DNA from: Omphiscola glabra
Lineage: Eukaryota > Mollusca > Gastropoda > Lymnaeidae
Reading direction: 5' to 3'
Assembly (NCBI GenBank): GCA_964017045.1
Contig: OZ024810.1
Span: 11,277,562 to 11,341,561, forward strand
Length of the DNA stretch: 64,000 nucleotides
Part shown: piece after piece, positions 1 to 12,600 of the stretch
Position numbering within the stretch: the first letter of the stretch is position 1
Layout of the letters: every line of letters starts with the position of its first letter
Notes under the pieces: model-generated
Databases searched by the model: none
What the model was told of the DNA's origin: nothing
What the model saw: only the letters and a program-made list of their open reading frames with translations
Position numbers and translations under genes: made by a program

Positions 1-247
1 ATCAGCAGCTTAAAAAATACTGTGGCATATCTGGTAAACAAAAGAAAACAATTTCCTACTTTTCATCAGATTAATGCAGAAAGACGGAACTAAAAAAAAA
101 AAGCTTAAATTAAAAATATCTCTTCTTGTTTCACATCACTTGTTAATTCTTATGGTCCTGTGACTGTTACAGTACAGCATATTGAATTAATCCTATTTCT
201 ATTTATGTTCAATTTTATACTAATTTAATCATGACTCTACTTGACAG

Positions 248-1699
248 ATGTTTGCTACTGAACGAACGGCTGAATATCTGGACATCCATTACATTCCAAC
301 AACACCTGTAAGCTGGACAGCAGAAGATCAGGGAGACCTTCCATCACCTATTAAGTAAGATTTTATAAATGGAAGCATGGGCCATAAACAGCTGCATTTT
401 GATAAAAACATTTCTTGCATTGTTTTGCTGTCATAAGGTGCAGAACAGCTTTTTTTTGTTACTATCCTACTCCTAGGCATATAATCCAAAAGTTCCATCA
501 GTATGCATGTAATTCATTTCCTGAATTTGTAAAAATTATTTTCACAGAGTTACTTTGACCAGACCCATACTTAAACTTAAACTCTTTTTTTTCATCAAAT
601 CACTGGTGGTCAGTAAAAGATGAAAGTTACTGGGAGAAAATAAATATTGCTGATTAATGGCATGTCATGTCTGTTTTTTTTTTTTTTTAGATAAAAATGG
701 TGGAGGGGTTAACTTGAGCCTCTTCCCTTGTGTCAAAAAAAGTAATCCAGCTCTGACAATAAAATGTCTTACTTTCTTTGCATTGTTTTTAAAATGTGCA
801 AAAATGTTTATCCCTTGAATGGAGTTTTCGAAACTCAGGGCAACTGCTTAAAGCTGCCACTTACAGGGCTTAAGATTCATCAACAGTGTATGATAGAAAT
901 ATTATAATCTAAGAATATATTTTTATCATCAGTAGACAACATCCATATTCACTGTTGTTGACTATTTCTCTTACAGATTAATCCAAGACAAGAAGATTGA
1001 CCTAGTGATCAACCTTCCCAACCAGAAGACAAAATACGTCCAGGACAACTACTTGATCAGGAGGGCTGCCATCGATTCAGGTGTGCCCCTCATTACAAAC
1101 TTTGAGGTGAGTGCAACATTAAATTATTTATTTGCCGTCTTGTGAGTTTTTTATAGGAATCTAGAATTCTAGTTTATACTATATTCCGGTTATGCCATGA
1201 AAGATAAGCTTCAAATATTCACTTGAGTTCAGTTTGAAATGAGCAGTGGAATAATTTTTAAGTTTGTTATTTTTATCATTATTTTTACAGTTGGACAATT
1301 TTACACTGAGATCATTAATTTCAAAGGCTTTTTATAGATCCTCATCCACAATTTTACTAAGACATAAATCCAGTTCCTGGGAGGTCTTTTGAGCCAGTTT
1401 CTGACCCCGATCCAACCATATTTATATAAATACATAGAGAACTCACAAGTGGAGATAATTTTGAATTTAGCACCTGTAGTAATTTCCCTTCCCATTACAT
1501 TACTTACCAGTTAGCTATTTCAGTCTTAAAAGTTTAATTGTAAGTAAGTCATTTTATTTAACGGAAGTCCCTTATTTCTGTTTAGGTGGCCAAACTGTTT
1601 GTGGAGTCCTTAGACTATGAAAAAGATGTCAAAGCACTAAGTCTGTTTGATTACCGTAAAAGCTCTGGTGAGAAGCGCAAGGCTGGCGTATCTACATGA
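248..1699 (+). CDS. CPS1: Carbamoyl-phosphate synthetase (mitochondrial CPS1/CPS III type), C-terminal exons, 5' partial
   Basis: This is the 3' end of a carbamoyl-phosphate synthetase gene, the enzyme that makes carbamoyl phosphate for arginine/urea synthesis. Three coding exons are visible: 248-354, 977-1106 and 1586-1699. They have AG acceptors and GTAAGA/GTGAGT donors, the phases match, and together they give 116 codons plus TGA. The peptide is the allosteric MGS-like domain: YIPTTPVSW, then [20 protein letters not shown], then [19 protein letters not shown] and KLFVESL. This matches the vertebrate CPS1 tail (DLVINLPN...NYVIRRTAVDSGIPLLTNF). It stops about 20 residues after the domain, which argues for CPS1/CPS III and against CAD, where dihydroorotase would follow. 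The catalytic and glutaminase domains must lie upstream of base 1. The CPS1 versus CPS III (glutamine-using) subtype cannot be told from this part. Confidence 0.93.
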
Positions 1700-2072
1700 T
1701 TCAATAACCATCTTTAAGTTGTATCAACATGATTCAATAACTATCTTTAAGTTGCGCAAGTGCACCTCTTTCAGGACTTGATGTGTGGAAGTGCATCTCT
1801 TCAGTTCTAATTGGAGCCAATAGTCACTGCCATTTAATACAAGAACTTCAATTTACAATTTGTTTTCTTATTTCCTATTTGAATTTTGTTTAAATATTAC
1901 ACCTTCATGTTTATGTTTAAATATTACACCTTCATATTTATGTATCTTCTTAGTAAATATTTCCGAAACAGTTACTACCATATTTTTCTAAATTTTAATT
2001 TTTTGTTAGTCTTTCACATGTTTATAATATAATTTCTCTCATTCTAGTAAGTCTACTATAAATTTATGAGAT

Positions 2073-2078
2073 AATAAA
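2073..2078 (+). promoter_or_regulatory. Poly(A) signal AATAAA of the CPS gene
   Basis: A canonical AATAAA lies 374 bases after the CPS stop codon, in an AT-rich 3' UTR. It is the first such hexamer downstream on this strand that I noticed. The 3' UTR also carries a short direct duplication (TGATTCAATAAC at about 1697 and 1729). Confidence 0.5.
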
Positions 2079-2713
2079 ACTCTGGTGGACAATGAATTTA
2101 GGAGATGTGTTTAACCCTTTGAAACCGGCATCCCGCTTTATGGGCCTGGGTCTGAGCGTCAAAGATTCACACCCCCACCAGACCAATATTTCTGTCTCCC
2201 ACACCTTACCCCAGATTGACAGTCCGTACCAGGTATATGAGACTCATACATGTATAAATAGTCATGTGATTTTGCTTGTATGTGTGTCAGCTTGTTGAAA
2301 TTTTCCACAGTAACCCAGGGACATGGGTGTTTTAAGATTATGAGGCAAGGGTTCAGAGGGTTAACCAATGTATGGAGTAATCTTTGAGAGTTACTTACAG
2401 AAAATGTTACACTTTGAGGTGATGCATTAAAGATGATTCCTCTGGAGATCACAGATTGATGTGCTTGCAATCCATGGAAATGGAATTGCTCTTTTGTGTT
2501 CGGATATTATTGATTGTTGTATCACTACACCTATTAATTTTGTTCTGTGATAAGAGAATCGTGTTAAAATGTTCACGCTGCTTTGAAGTAGAGAAACTTT
2601 TTTGTGTCTTATTCTAACATTCCACGATCAGGAACAAAATAATTAAATACAACCACCTAACTGGATTGTAGTTATTTTGCGTGCAAGGCTGATGTATATG
2701 ATCAGTTGTTAAA
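2079..2713. other. Intergenic, no gene seen
   Basis: Short open frames here show no family resemblance or splice context. I see nothing beyond ordinary AT-rich spacer. Confidence 0.6.
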
Positions 2714-3700
2714 ATGTCCCTTTGAATGTTAGCTGTATTGTCCCTTTGAATGTTAGCTGTATTGTCCCTTTGAATGTTAGCTGTATTGTCCCTTTGAATG
2801 TTAGCTGTATTGTCCCTTTGAATGTTAGCTGTATTGTCCCTTTGAATGTTAGCTGTATTGTCCCTTTGAATGTTAGCTGTATTGTCCCTTTGAATGTTAG
2901 CTGTATTGTCCCTTTGAATGTTAGCTGTATTGTCCCTTTGAATGTTAGCTGTATTGTCCGTTTGAATGTTAGCTGTATTGTCCCTTTGAATGTTAGCTGT
3001 ATTGTCCCTTTGAATGTTAGCTGTATTGTCCCTTTGAATGTTAGCTGTATTGTCCCTTTGAATGTTAGCTGTATTGTCCCTTTGAATGTTAGCTGTATTG
3101 TCCCTTTGAATGTTAGCTGTATTGAGCCTTTGAATGTTAGCTGTATTGTCCCTTTGAATGTTAGCTGTATTGTCCCTTTGAATGTTAGCTGTATTGTCCC
3201 TTTGAATGTTAGCTGTATTGTCCCTTTGAATGTTAGCTGTATTGTCCCTTTGAATGTTAGCTGTATTGTCCCTTTGAATGTTAGCTGTATTGTCCCTTTG
3301 AATGTTAGCTGTATTGTCCCTTTGAATGTTAGCTGTATTGTCCCTTTGAATGTTAGCTGTATTGTCCCTTTGAATGTTAGCTGTATTGTCCCTTTGAATG
3401 TTAGCTGTATTGTCCCTTTGAATGTTAGCTGTATTGTCCCTTTGAATGTTAGCTGTATTGTCCCTTTGAATGTTAGCTGTATTGTCCCTTTGAATGTTAG
3501 CTGTATTGTCCCTTTGAATGTTAGCTGTATTGTCCGTTTGAATGTTAGCTGTATTGTCCCTTTGAATGTTAGCTGTATTGTCCCTTTGAATGTTAGGTGT
3601 ATTGTCCGTTTGAATGTTAGCTGTATTGTCCCTTTGAATGTTAGCTGTATTGTCTCTTTGAATGTTAGCTGTATTGTCCCTTTGAGTGTTAGCTGTATTG
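2714..3700. repeat. 24-bp minisatellite, about 41 copies
   Basis: The unit TGTCCCTTTGAATGTTAGCTG followed by TAT is 24 bases and is repeated about 41 times with very few substitutions (for example GTCCG for GTCCC, GAGCC, GTCTC and one TTAGGTG). Because 24 is a multiple of three and no frame of the unit has a stop on several readings, long open frames of 336-379 codons arise on both strands. They are by-products of the repeat: they have no non-repeat domain and no splice context. Confidence 0.97.
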
Positions 3701-6690
3701 GGTTTTTGATAAATACATTGTTTTCCTTGTAGCTTATAATAATGCCACAACATGACTCATGAATACATAGTTTCTGGGGGGCAGGGGCGGCGGGATGAGT
3801 CCATGACATTTTGGACTGATGTCAATTTCATCTTATCAAATTTCTATTTACATGATTTCTCGAGGCACTTGTAATAAAACTATTCAAAATGAAAGGTGAT
3901 ATACTTGTTGCTTGTTTTAAAACAAATAGTTAACTCTTATTTGCTACTACTACTGTACTTCTGGTACTCGGAAAAACAAATTAAAAATATAAAACTTTAC
4001 TTTTGAAAGAGAGCTCAATTGAAAACTGATTTGTTCTCAATTATAATTAGTTTTACAGACTTCTAATGGAAAACTACTTGTAGCAAGGCTCCAACAATGT
4101 GATGGACATAATAATTAATTATTATAGATATGTTATTTTCACCTGTTTGTGTTCATGTGACTTGTGAAATAAATTCTTACAGGACTTTCCATTGTTTTAG
4201 TGTTGCATGAGCAGTAAATTTTTTTTTTGTTTGTCAACATAAAAACAGCAAATCCAAAACATTCATGGCTATATTACTTAACTAGTAGAGGCACCGCCTT
4301 CCACTGTATTGCACTCAATATTGTGTTAGTTAAGCTGGCAATGTAAGAGTAGCTTTGCACTTGCTTTCTTTGCATGATGAATGTTAAGAAAATTATTTTC
4401 TACTTTTGAGTTTAAACTCACCTTAAAAAAAAACAAGATTTAAAAAAAATTGTTTAAGTTTAAAATATTTTTTCAAAAAATATATTGAAAACATTATCAG
4501 AAACCCATAAATACCAGTTGTTTTAACTATGGAAGTTCCATCTGTTAAATATGCAGTTTTAAATTAAAAACAAAAAAATATAAATAATTGTCATTGGCGT
4601 TTAATTTTGTAGCCTAAAATATGATTTTACCAAATACATGTAATGGAAAGAAGGTTAGGCAATCAAATAATGTAGAATATTCAGAGTTCATGGAGAGAAC
4701 TTATAACCAAGCATTTCTTGACACATTTGCGTCTATTGCCTGAGGCATTCCATTGTCCAAACCCCAGTTCTTCCTGATACCCTCGCTGAGCAGCTCTTGC
4801 AACCAGTGAAATATCCTCATCAACACCAGGCACAGAGACATTGCAAATCCCATCTACATGCATGGGAGCCAGAATGATCAATAAAATTGATCGTGGGCCC
4901 TTAATATATAGAAGAAGAAGGAGCCTCATTACAACTAAAGCATTTCACATCTTTATTTATTGAAAATTATTGCCTGCCCCTGTTGTTTTTCTTCAGAAGT
5001 TGGCTTGGTAATTCCAGGTGCAGTAGTTTATCAAAGAACTTTTTCAATGAAGAATATTTAAATATAAAAAATTAAATTTATAAATTTCACCAGTAAGTCT
5101 TTTTTACAAACATTTTGCAGAAAATGGCCAGTTGACATCTCATGTGCTTGCATTTAAAATAATTCAAAATGCCATTAAGAAAATGATTTATTTAAATTAA
5201 ATGGGATACACAAGGAGACTTAAAACTTGAGTGACTTTAGTTGGTTGTTAAGACTGATTGGATATGGCTCAATCAATCGAAAGATGTTAAGCAAGACTGA
5301 TTAGCTCAATGGAAAGAGGTTAATCAAGTCTGATTGGCTGTAGCTTAATGGCCTTTATTTTGTCCAATTCCATACATTTTATATTATTTTTTATAATTCA
5401 ATTTTTTGTGAAAAGACATTTATACCAACATTCTAATATTTTAATATGTAATTATCCATATCTAATTATCCATATCTAATTATCCATATCTAATTATCCA
5501 TATCTAATTATCCATATCTGAATGTGTTATTTGTTACAGAGAGATGCTAGAAGCTCAGGTGAAAGTTTGTTGAGAGATTTTTTGTGATAAAACCGCTGTC
5601 CAGTCAAAAACATTTTGTGTCACATCTTTATTGTCAAAGTGGTCACATGACAATAAACGTTCATATTATTATACATTTTTAAGTTATACATTTGATATTT
5701 ATGCAAAATCAGCATCAAATGTCTCACAATATACTGTGAATGCCCTGGTGGTTCTCCTGTCTTAATATTCTTCTCACAGATCTGTGAGGACGTGTTTCAA
5801 CATACATCAGCAATCTTTTAAGATATTTATGTTTGTATTGTCTGTTAGACAAACCTTTTAACTGGCTACCTACCATGAGCCGGTGGGAGTGGCTGGCCGT
5901 TTCTTTCGTTATGGCCACGATGAGTGAAATATTTATATTATTCCGTTCCCGTTTTGCTTCTAGATTTTAATTAACCGACAGGATGTTTATATTTGAACCA
6001 CATGCTATAGGCAGAATGTTTAAAAAAACAAGCTGTTAATTAATTTTGTTTTAATTTCCAAGCTGGTTACAAAATTGTACTACTTGTTTACCGTGGCAAC
6101 AAGTGACAGGGTTACTAAAGGCATATAATATAAGTGATTGGCAGTGTCAATATTATTCAATTTCTGTGTTCTTTGGTGCATTTTTCTTATTATTGGATTT
6201 ACTATTTGGAAAGCACCAAATGAAAGGCTTCAAATTTTAAATACTTTGGAAATTTACAATTTATACTCAAGTTGGCACATTTAAATATATTATTTTCTGT
6301 TGAAAATACTAATTTAACAATTAATAATTTCACAACAAAACTTAACTTTACAATTGTTTTAAGTTTATCTTATAGACAATGCAATTACCTACAAAATGGT
6401 TTATTAATCATTAGAATATGTTTATAATTAAGAAAACTGCTGCTGAATTTGTACAGACACCTAAAATGAGAAAAATGTGACCTAGATTTAATTGGGCCAC
6501 AGCAGGTTTTTCAATCTGGTAGTTAATCAGTTAAAGGAATAGCATTTCCTCTAGAACTCATATACTTGTACCACAGCACACCAATTTGGTGCCATCCAGG
6601 GGGTCAGTGAAGCATGGGTAACGTGGCAGAGTACAGCTGTTGAACATTCCTCCATACTCTTACACAGTAACTGACAAGTGTTTTTTTGTG
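3701..6690. other. Convergent intergenic region between CPS and the caspase
   Basis: AT-rich spacer between two genes that point at each other. The caspase 3' UTR must lie at its right end; a reverse-strand AATAAA (TTTATT at about 6400) is a possible poly(A) signal for it. Apart from a 14-bp tandem repeat near 5450-5520 I see no gene. A minus-strand open frame at 4681-4929 has no recognisable family. Confidence 0.55.
5451..5519. repeat. 14-bp tandem repeat, about 5 copies
   Basis: The unit AATTATCCATATCT is repeated about five times almost perfectly. Confidence 0.9.
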
Positions 6691-9600
6691 TCACTTAATA
6701 AATTTGAGCACTTTCCTCAAGGTGTACTGCGGTGCTGGAATTTGCTTGTACACAATGTGCTCCCCATCTCTAGTCTCAGAGTACACACGACGGGATACTT
6801 CATTATTCACTCGAGTTAAAAGAGTCAGTAAGTCCTCTCTGTTAAAAAAAAAAAAAAGTTTAAATATCCATTTTACTTTAGCTGACCATTTGCATAGGTG
6901 CCACTCAGCAGAATGAACTTTGTAACAAGGAAAACCTAAATTCCTAATGTCCCAAATATTCTCTGTTTATGTGTCACAATATTTAGGGTACCAATTTGAG
7001 AATAAGGATAAATAATTCAATGCAGAGTAAGGCCCATAGAAATGTATTTGACATAATCAGTTAACCGTAACCCTTTCACTTTGAAAACTTATATTACCCT
7101 GGGTACACATACTTTTTAAACTCTGGGTATGTAAACTTTTTAACCCGGGGTACACAGACTATTTCCCAAATTTGACATGGCAGTGTCATTAATTTTTTTA
7201 AAAGACAACTTAGCATAAATGGGAATTAGAAACTTCGAGTTTTAAAATCCACTAAACATATTTTGAATGCACATTGCAGATATTGTTTGTGTGGACCATG
7301 TAAAATTATATTTTTATTTATTATTTGTGAAAGAAATGCAACATATCACATAACAATAGATTAATGAACAACACATCACATACCAATAGACTAATGAACA
7401 ACACATCACATACCAATAGACCAATGAACAACACATCACATCCCAATGGACTAATGAACAACACATCACATACCAATGGACTAATGACCAACACATCACA
7501 TACCAATAGATTAATGACCAACACATCACATACCAATATACCAATGACCAACTAATCACATACCAATAGACTAATGACCAACACATCACATACCAATAGA
7601 CTAATGACCAACACATCACATACCAATAGACTTATGACCAACACATCACATAATGACCAACACATCACATACCAATAGACTAATGACCAACACATCACAT
7701 ACCAATAGACCAATGACCAACTAATCACATACCAATAGACCAATGACCAACTAATCACATACCAATAGACTAATGACCAATACATCACATACCCATAGAC
7801 TAATGACCAACACATCACATACCAATAGATTAATGACCAACACATCACATACCAATAGACCAATGACCAACTAATCACATACCAATAGACTAATGACCAA
7901 CACATCACATACCAATAGACTAATGACCAACACATCACATACCAATAGACTAATGAACGACACATAACATATCAATAGATTAACAAAGCTTTACTACTTT
8001 GGGTAATGTATATTAAAACAGGTAATAAAAACATGATGATAAATAAAGTCTGCATTAGCTGAAAATCCAACCCTCCCTTTTCTGCCTCACCAACAGGACA
8101 TTCTGTCTCACCTGTGTGCATAATTGTCAAAGGCTTTAGTCAGCTCACTGATGTAAAATGTCCCACTTGATCGGCTGCGGTAGGAAACGGCATCCGCAAC
8201 AGTTGCGTACCCGAAGAGGAAGTCAGCTTCACTAGGAATAAAATCTTCAAACACAATCTCTGGCTCGGCAGCGTCCGTTTCAAACATGTGCGGCTTGAGA
8301 GGTGGGTGGGCTGTGTTTGAGATGAACCAAGGTCAGCGAGTGGTTAGAATGTCTTCATGAGTGAAAATTTCAGTCCAATTTATTTTTTTACCCCAACTCA
8401 CTGCTGAGTTCTAAAACTAAAACTAGTGAGAATGATATTACAAGAAGGCATGTTTTGTTGCCAAACACAGACTGAACAAGTATAGGGAATGATTGACTAA
8501 ACAAGTGTAGGGAATGATGGACTAAACAAGTGTAGGGAATGATGGACTAAACAAGTGTAGGGAATGATGGACTAAACAAGTGTAGGGAATGATGGACTAA
8601 ACAAGTGTAGGGAATGATGGACTAAACAAGTGTAGGGAATGATGGACTAAACATGGGTAGGGTATGATGGACTAAACAAGGGTAGGGAATGATGGACTAA
8701 ACAAGGGTAGGGAATGATGGACTAAACAAGGGTAGGGAATGATGGACTAAACAAGGGTAGGGAATGATGGACTAAACAAGGGTAGGGAATGATGGACTAA
8801 ACAAGTGTAGGGATGATGGACTAAACAAGTGTAGGGAATGATGGACTAAACAAGGGTAGGGAATGATGGACTAAACAAGTGTAGGGAATGATGGACTAAA
8901 CAAGTGTAGGGAATGATGGACTAAACAAGTGTAGGGAATGATGGACTAAACAAGTGTAGGGAATGATGGACTAAACAAGTGTAGGGAATGATTCACTAAA
9001 GAAGCATAGGAAATGATTCATTAAAGAAGCGTAGGAAATGATTGACTAAACAAGCGTAGGAAATGATTGACTAAAGAAGCGTAGGAAATGATTGACTAAA
9101 GAAGCGTAGGAAATGATTGACTAAAAAAGCGTAGGAAATGATTGACTAAAGAAGCGTAGGAAATGATTGACTAAAAAAGCGTAGGGAATGATTGACTAAA
9201 CAAGCGTAGGAAATGATTGACTAAACAAGCATAGGAAATGACTGACTAAACAAGTGTAGGGAATGACTGACTAAACAAGTGTAGGGAATGATGGACTAAA
9301 CAAGTGTAGAGAATGATGGACTAAACAAGGGTAGGGAATGATTCACTAAAGAAGCGTAGGAAATGATTGACTAAAGAAGCGTAGGAAATGATTGACTAAA
9401 AAAGCATAGGGAATGATTGACTAAACAAGCGTAGGAAATGATTGACTAAACAAGCATAGGAAATGACTGACTAAACAAGTGTAGGGAATGACTGACTAAA
9501 CAAGTGTAGGGAATGATGGACTAAACAAGTGTAGAGAATGATGGACTAAACAAGGGTAGGGAATGATGGACTAAACAAGTGTAGGGAATGATGGACTAAA

Positions 9601-12600
9601 CAAGTGTAGGGAATGATGGACTAAACAAGTGTAGGGAATGATTTACTAAAGAAGCGTAGGAAATGATTGACTAAAAAAGCGTAGGGAATGATTGACTAAA
9701 CAAGCGTAGGAAATGATTGACTAAACAAGCATAGGAAATGACTGACTAAACAAGTGTAGGGAATGATTGACTAAACATGTGTAGGGAATGTTTGACTAGG
9801 GAATGATTGTTGAATATCCACATGCAGCACTTAAGAATTTTTCAATACCACGCTTATAATTCCTTTTTTTTACAGCGACTAGAAAACTAGAAGGTACGTA
9901 TTTGATGAAGTGTTAAAAGCTCTCATCCGTTACACGAATTTAGCTCCAAAAAAATAAATAAAACCCTCATGGGTACTGTAGTTTTTATTAGCAGAAAATG
10001 AGGTTCGTTAATCGAGGCCAAAGGCACCATTATTGTGACACAAATAATTTGTGTGCAAAAAAACAATATATGTTAAGCTTTAATTATGGTCACAAATTAA
10101 TTTAAAATTTTAACATTTCGGAGAATCAGTAAATAAAATAATTCATCGAGTACTGCTATAAATTAATTTTACATAATATATATATAAATAAATATATACA
10201 AATAAATATATATAAATTATTATAAATAAATATATCCTACCTATACCTAAAGATAAAAGAATAAAAATGGGCACAGGTCAAAGACACAAACAGGTTAAAT
10301 TATTTCATAAATGTTTTAAAAAATTTTTTTTTTCATATCTACAAAAAACAAACAAGTTTCTGCTCACCTTGTTGGTGAGACTTTCCCCGACAGCACTGCA
10401 AGAAAAACAACTTTGGCTTACCCGCCAGTGTGGGACAGAACTGAGCCCTGAGGTAGACAAGAAATCAGTAGAGAACACTCACGCAACTTTCATTGGCTCA
10501 TGGTCAATTTCAGTACAGTCTAAAAGCTTATGGAAGTCACAAATGCCTACTTCTGGGAATGGAAACCCTGTACATTAAAACTCTCGATTGGTTAGGAATA
10601 AAAAAAAACAGTTGTCTGTATTGGTTTGACACAGTAAAATTAAAGTGTGTGTATCTCTTTTGATTGTCGGTTGGTATTTTTATCAGTATCAGCATACATC
10701 TCCCAGTCTGCAGCACAATAAACACAGCTAGCGCGCAATCATAATAAAAGGGAAGCAGTCGTGACAATACAATACAATGATAATATAACTCACATGTCAA
10801 ACAGTCTAGCGGTCAATTATATAATGTACACCTATTACTTTTTTTAAAAAGATCCTACACTGGCCCATACGTCAGTTTGAATGGACACATGAGCTTTAAG
10901 CCGTAGACAGTACACTTTGGAAATTACTATTAAAAATTATGATAAAATCATTTAACTCAGTGTGTATACCAAAGGACTTTAAGATATCTTATTCTCCCCC
11001 TCATATCTGAACTAATGTGACTGGACAAGAAATCGGGGGCCTTCAGACTGAAGGAATTGAATGGGGCAACCAGTTTTATATTTTATGTGTTTAGAAGTGT
11101 GTACAAATAAAAGTTGAACGTTTTTACCTGAAATGTCCAGTAATATCCGTGATTAAAACTTTGCGTCCGTTTGTTCCAAACACGAAACCTTCACCCCCAT
11201 GGGACAGGATGCAGCAAACGAAACAGTCATACTTGCTATGATTGACAGAGGTCACATCTCTAATTTTGGCAATAATTTCACTATCAGACAAGTCAGTGTT
11301 TACTTCCACAATGAATTTTAGCTTTTCAAATGTTTTGTAAAGTGCCTCTGAAATAAAAAGGGAACAAAAAATTATTTGTTTATAACAAATGACATCAGCC
11401 AGACCAGCAATGATCAATTTATAAGTTGATCTAGATTTTAAGCTTTTTTTAATAGTATTGAATTAATTTAAAAAACTGTGTTAAAACTAGAAAAAATAAT
11501 CTAATAAATGGATCAACAGGGCATAGAAAACAGCACCAAAAAGTAAAAGTATTTTGGTATTAAAATCTAAGACTGTTCCTGAGGTGTGCAAATAAGGAAG
11601 TGTTGCGCTGCAATGGAGCTTATGTATGACTTGTGCATCCGCATTTCATTCCCTTGATGGGACAATCCTGTTTTCTCTCGCAAGGAAACATTTTCAATAA
11701 ACATATTTCAAAACAAGTTAAGCAAGGATCTACCAAATTGTAAAAGATTTAATGTCCTCTCAGACTAACCCGTGTACCACTTAGCTCTATGTTATTCCAA
11801 GAGCCATAAGAGTTGAATATGATTAAAAAAAAACAAACCAAAATACGTACAGCTCAAACATGAAGGTGTGCTAAAAAAAAATCACTACATTAGAATAAAT
11901 AAATCACAAAAAAAAAGCTATTTTATTGTTCAACTGTGACTGTAGGCTTGCCTTGTATGTCAGGCTTTTCTTATTTCTGTCTAAAAAGTGAACATTATAC
12001 ATGATCCTGACACGACATTTATCCTTACGTAAATCTTTTTCAGATCCTGCTCTGTCTCCTAGCTGTGCCGCCTCCTCGTCATTGGGATTACATCGAAAGT
12101 GTTGGTTGTCAATGATCAAACATATTCCTGCCGTAAAGAAATTGGATATCAACAACTGGCAGTAAACAGCAGGCACCAAGCTTGTACACACGTATTGAAA
12201 AAAAACTGGATCCTTATTTGGTAATAAATGATCTAGCTCTTAACTGATGATAGCTTTTTTACAATTTGAATGAAACAAGAAGAATTTTATTTGTGAAATT
12301 TTACTGACCAGATGAAACGCATTCAACAGACAGACCAAATAAATACTTTATAAAAGTGCTTTTGACAGCATATACGGTGGTCCCTCATCTATCGCTGGGG
12401 TTAGGTTCCAGAGCCCCCTCCCTCTTCCCACCCTGCGACACGCAATATTCCGCAAAGTAACGACCTTATATTTATAACTGTTATAAGGCTTTATAAGTCC
12501 TCCCCACACTATTATAAACATTTGTCACACTGTTTTTAACTTTTCCCACAATGTTATTAAGCTTTCCCACACTGTTATTAACTTTTCCCACACTCTTAGA

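Noticed and set aside
1301..1495. 64-codon minus-strand frame
   Set aside because: Within an intron of the CPS gene, antisense, no recognised family.
2614..3809. Overlapping open frames of 336-379 codons on both strands
   Set aside because: They lie entirely in the 24-bp minisatellite and exist because the unit length is a multiple of three. No domain, start context or splice evidence.
4681..4929. 82-codon minus-strand frame
   Set aside because: No recognised family, no splice or promoter support. It could be a decayed repeat but I cannot show that.
7314..7965. Minus-strand frames encoding repeated WSLVYWYVMC
   Set aside because: Artefact of the 30-bp intronic minisatellite; the real caspase frame is spliced around it.
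10267..10578. 103-codon plus-strand frame
   Set aside because: It is the antisense shadow of the caspase catalytic exon (10368-10447).
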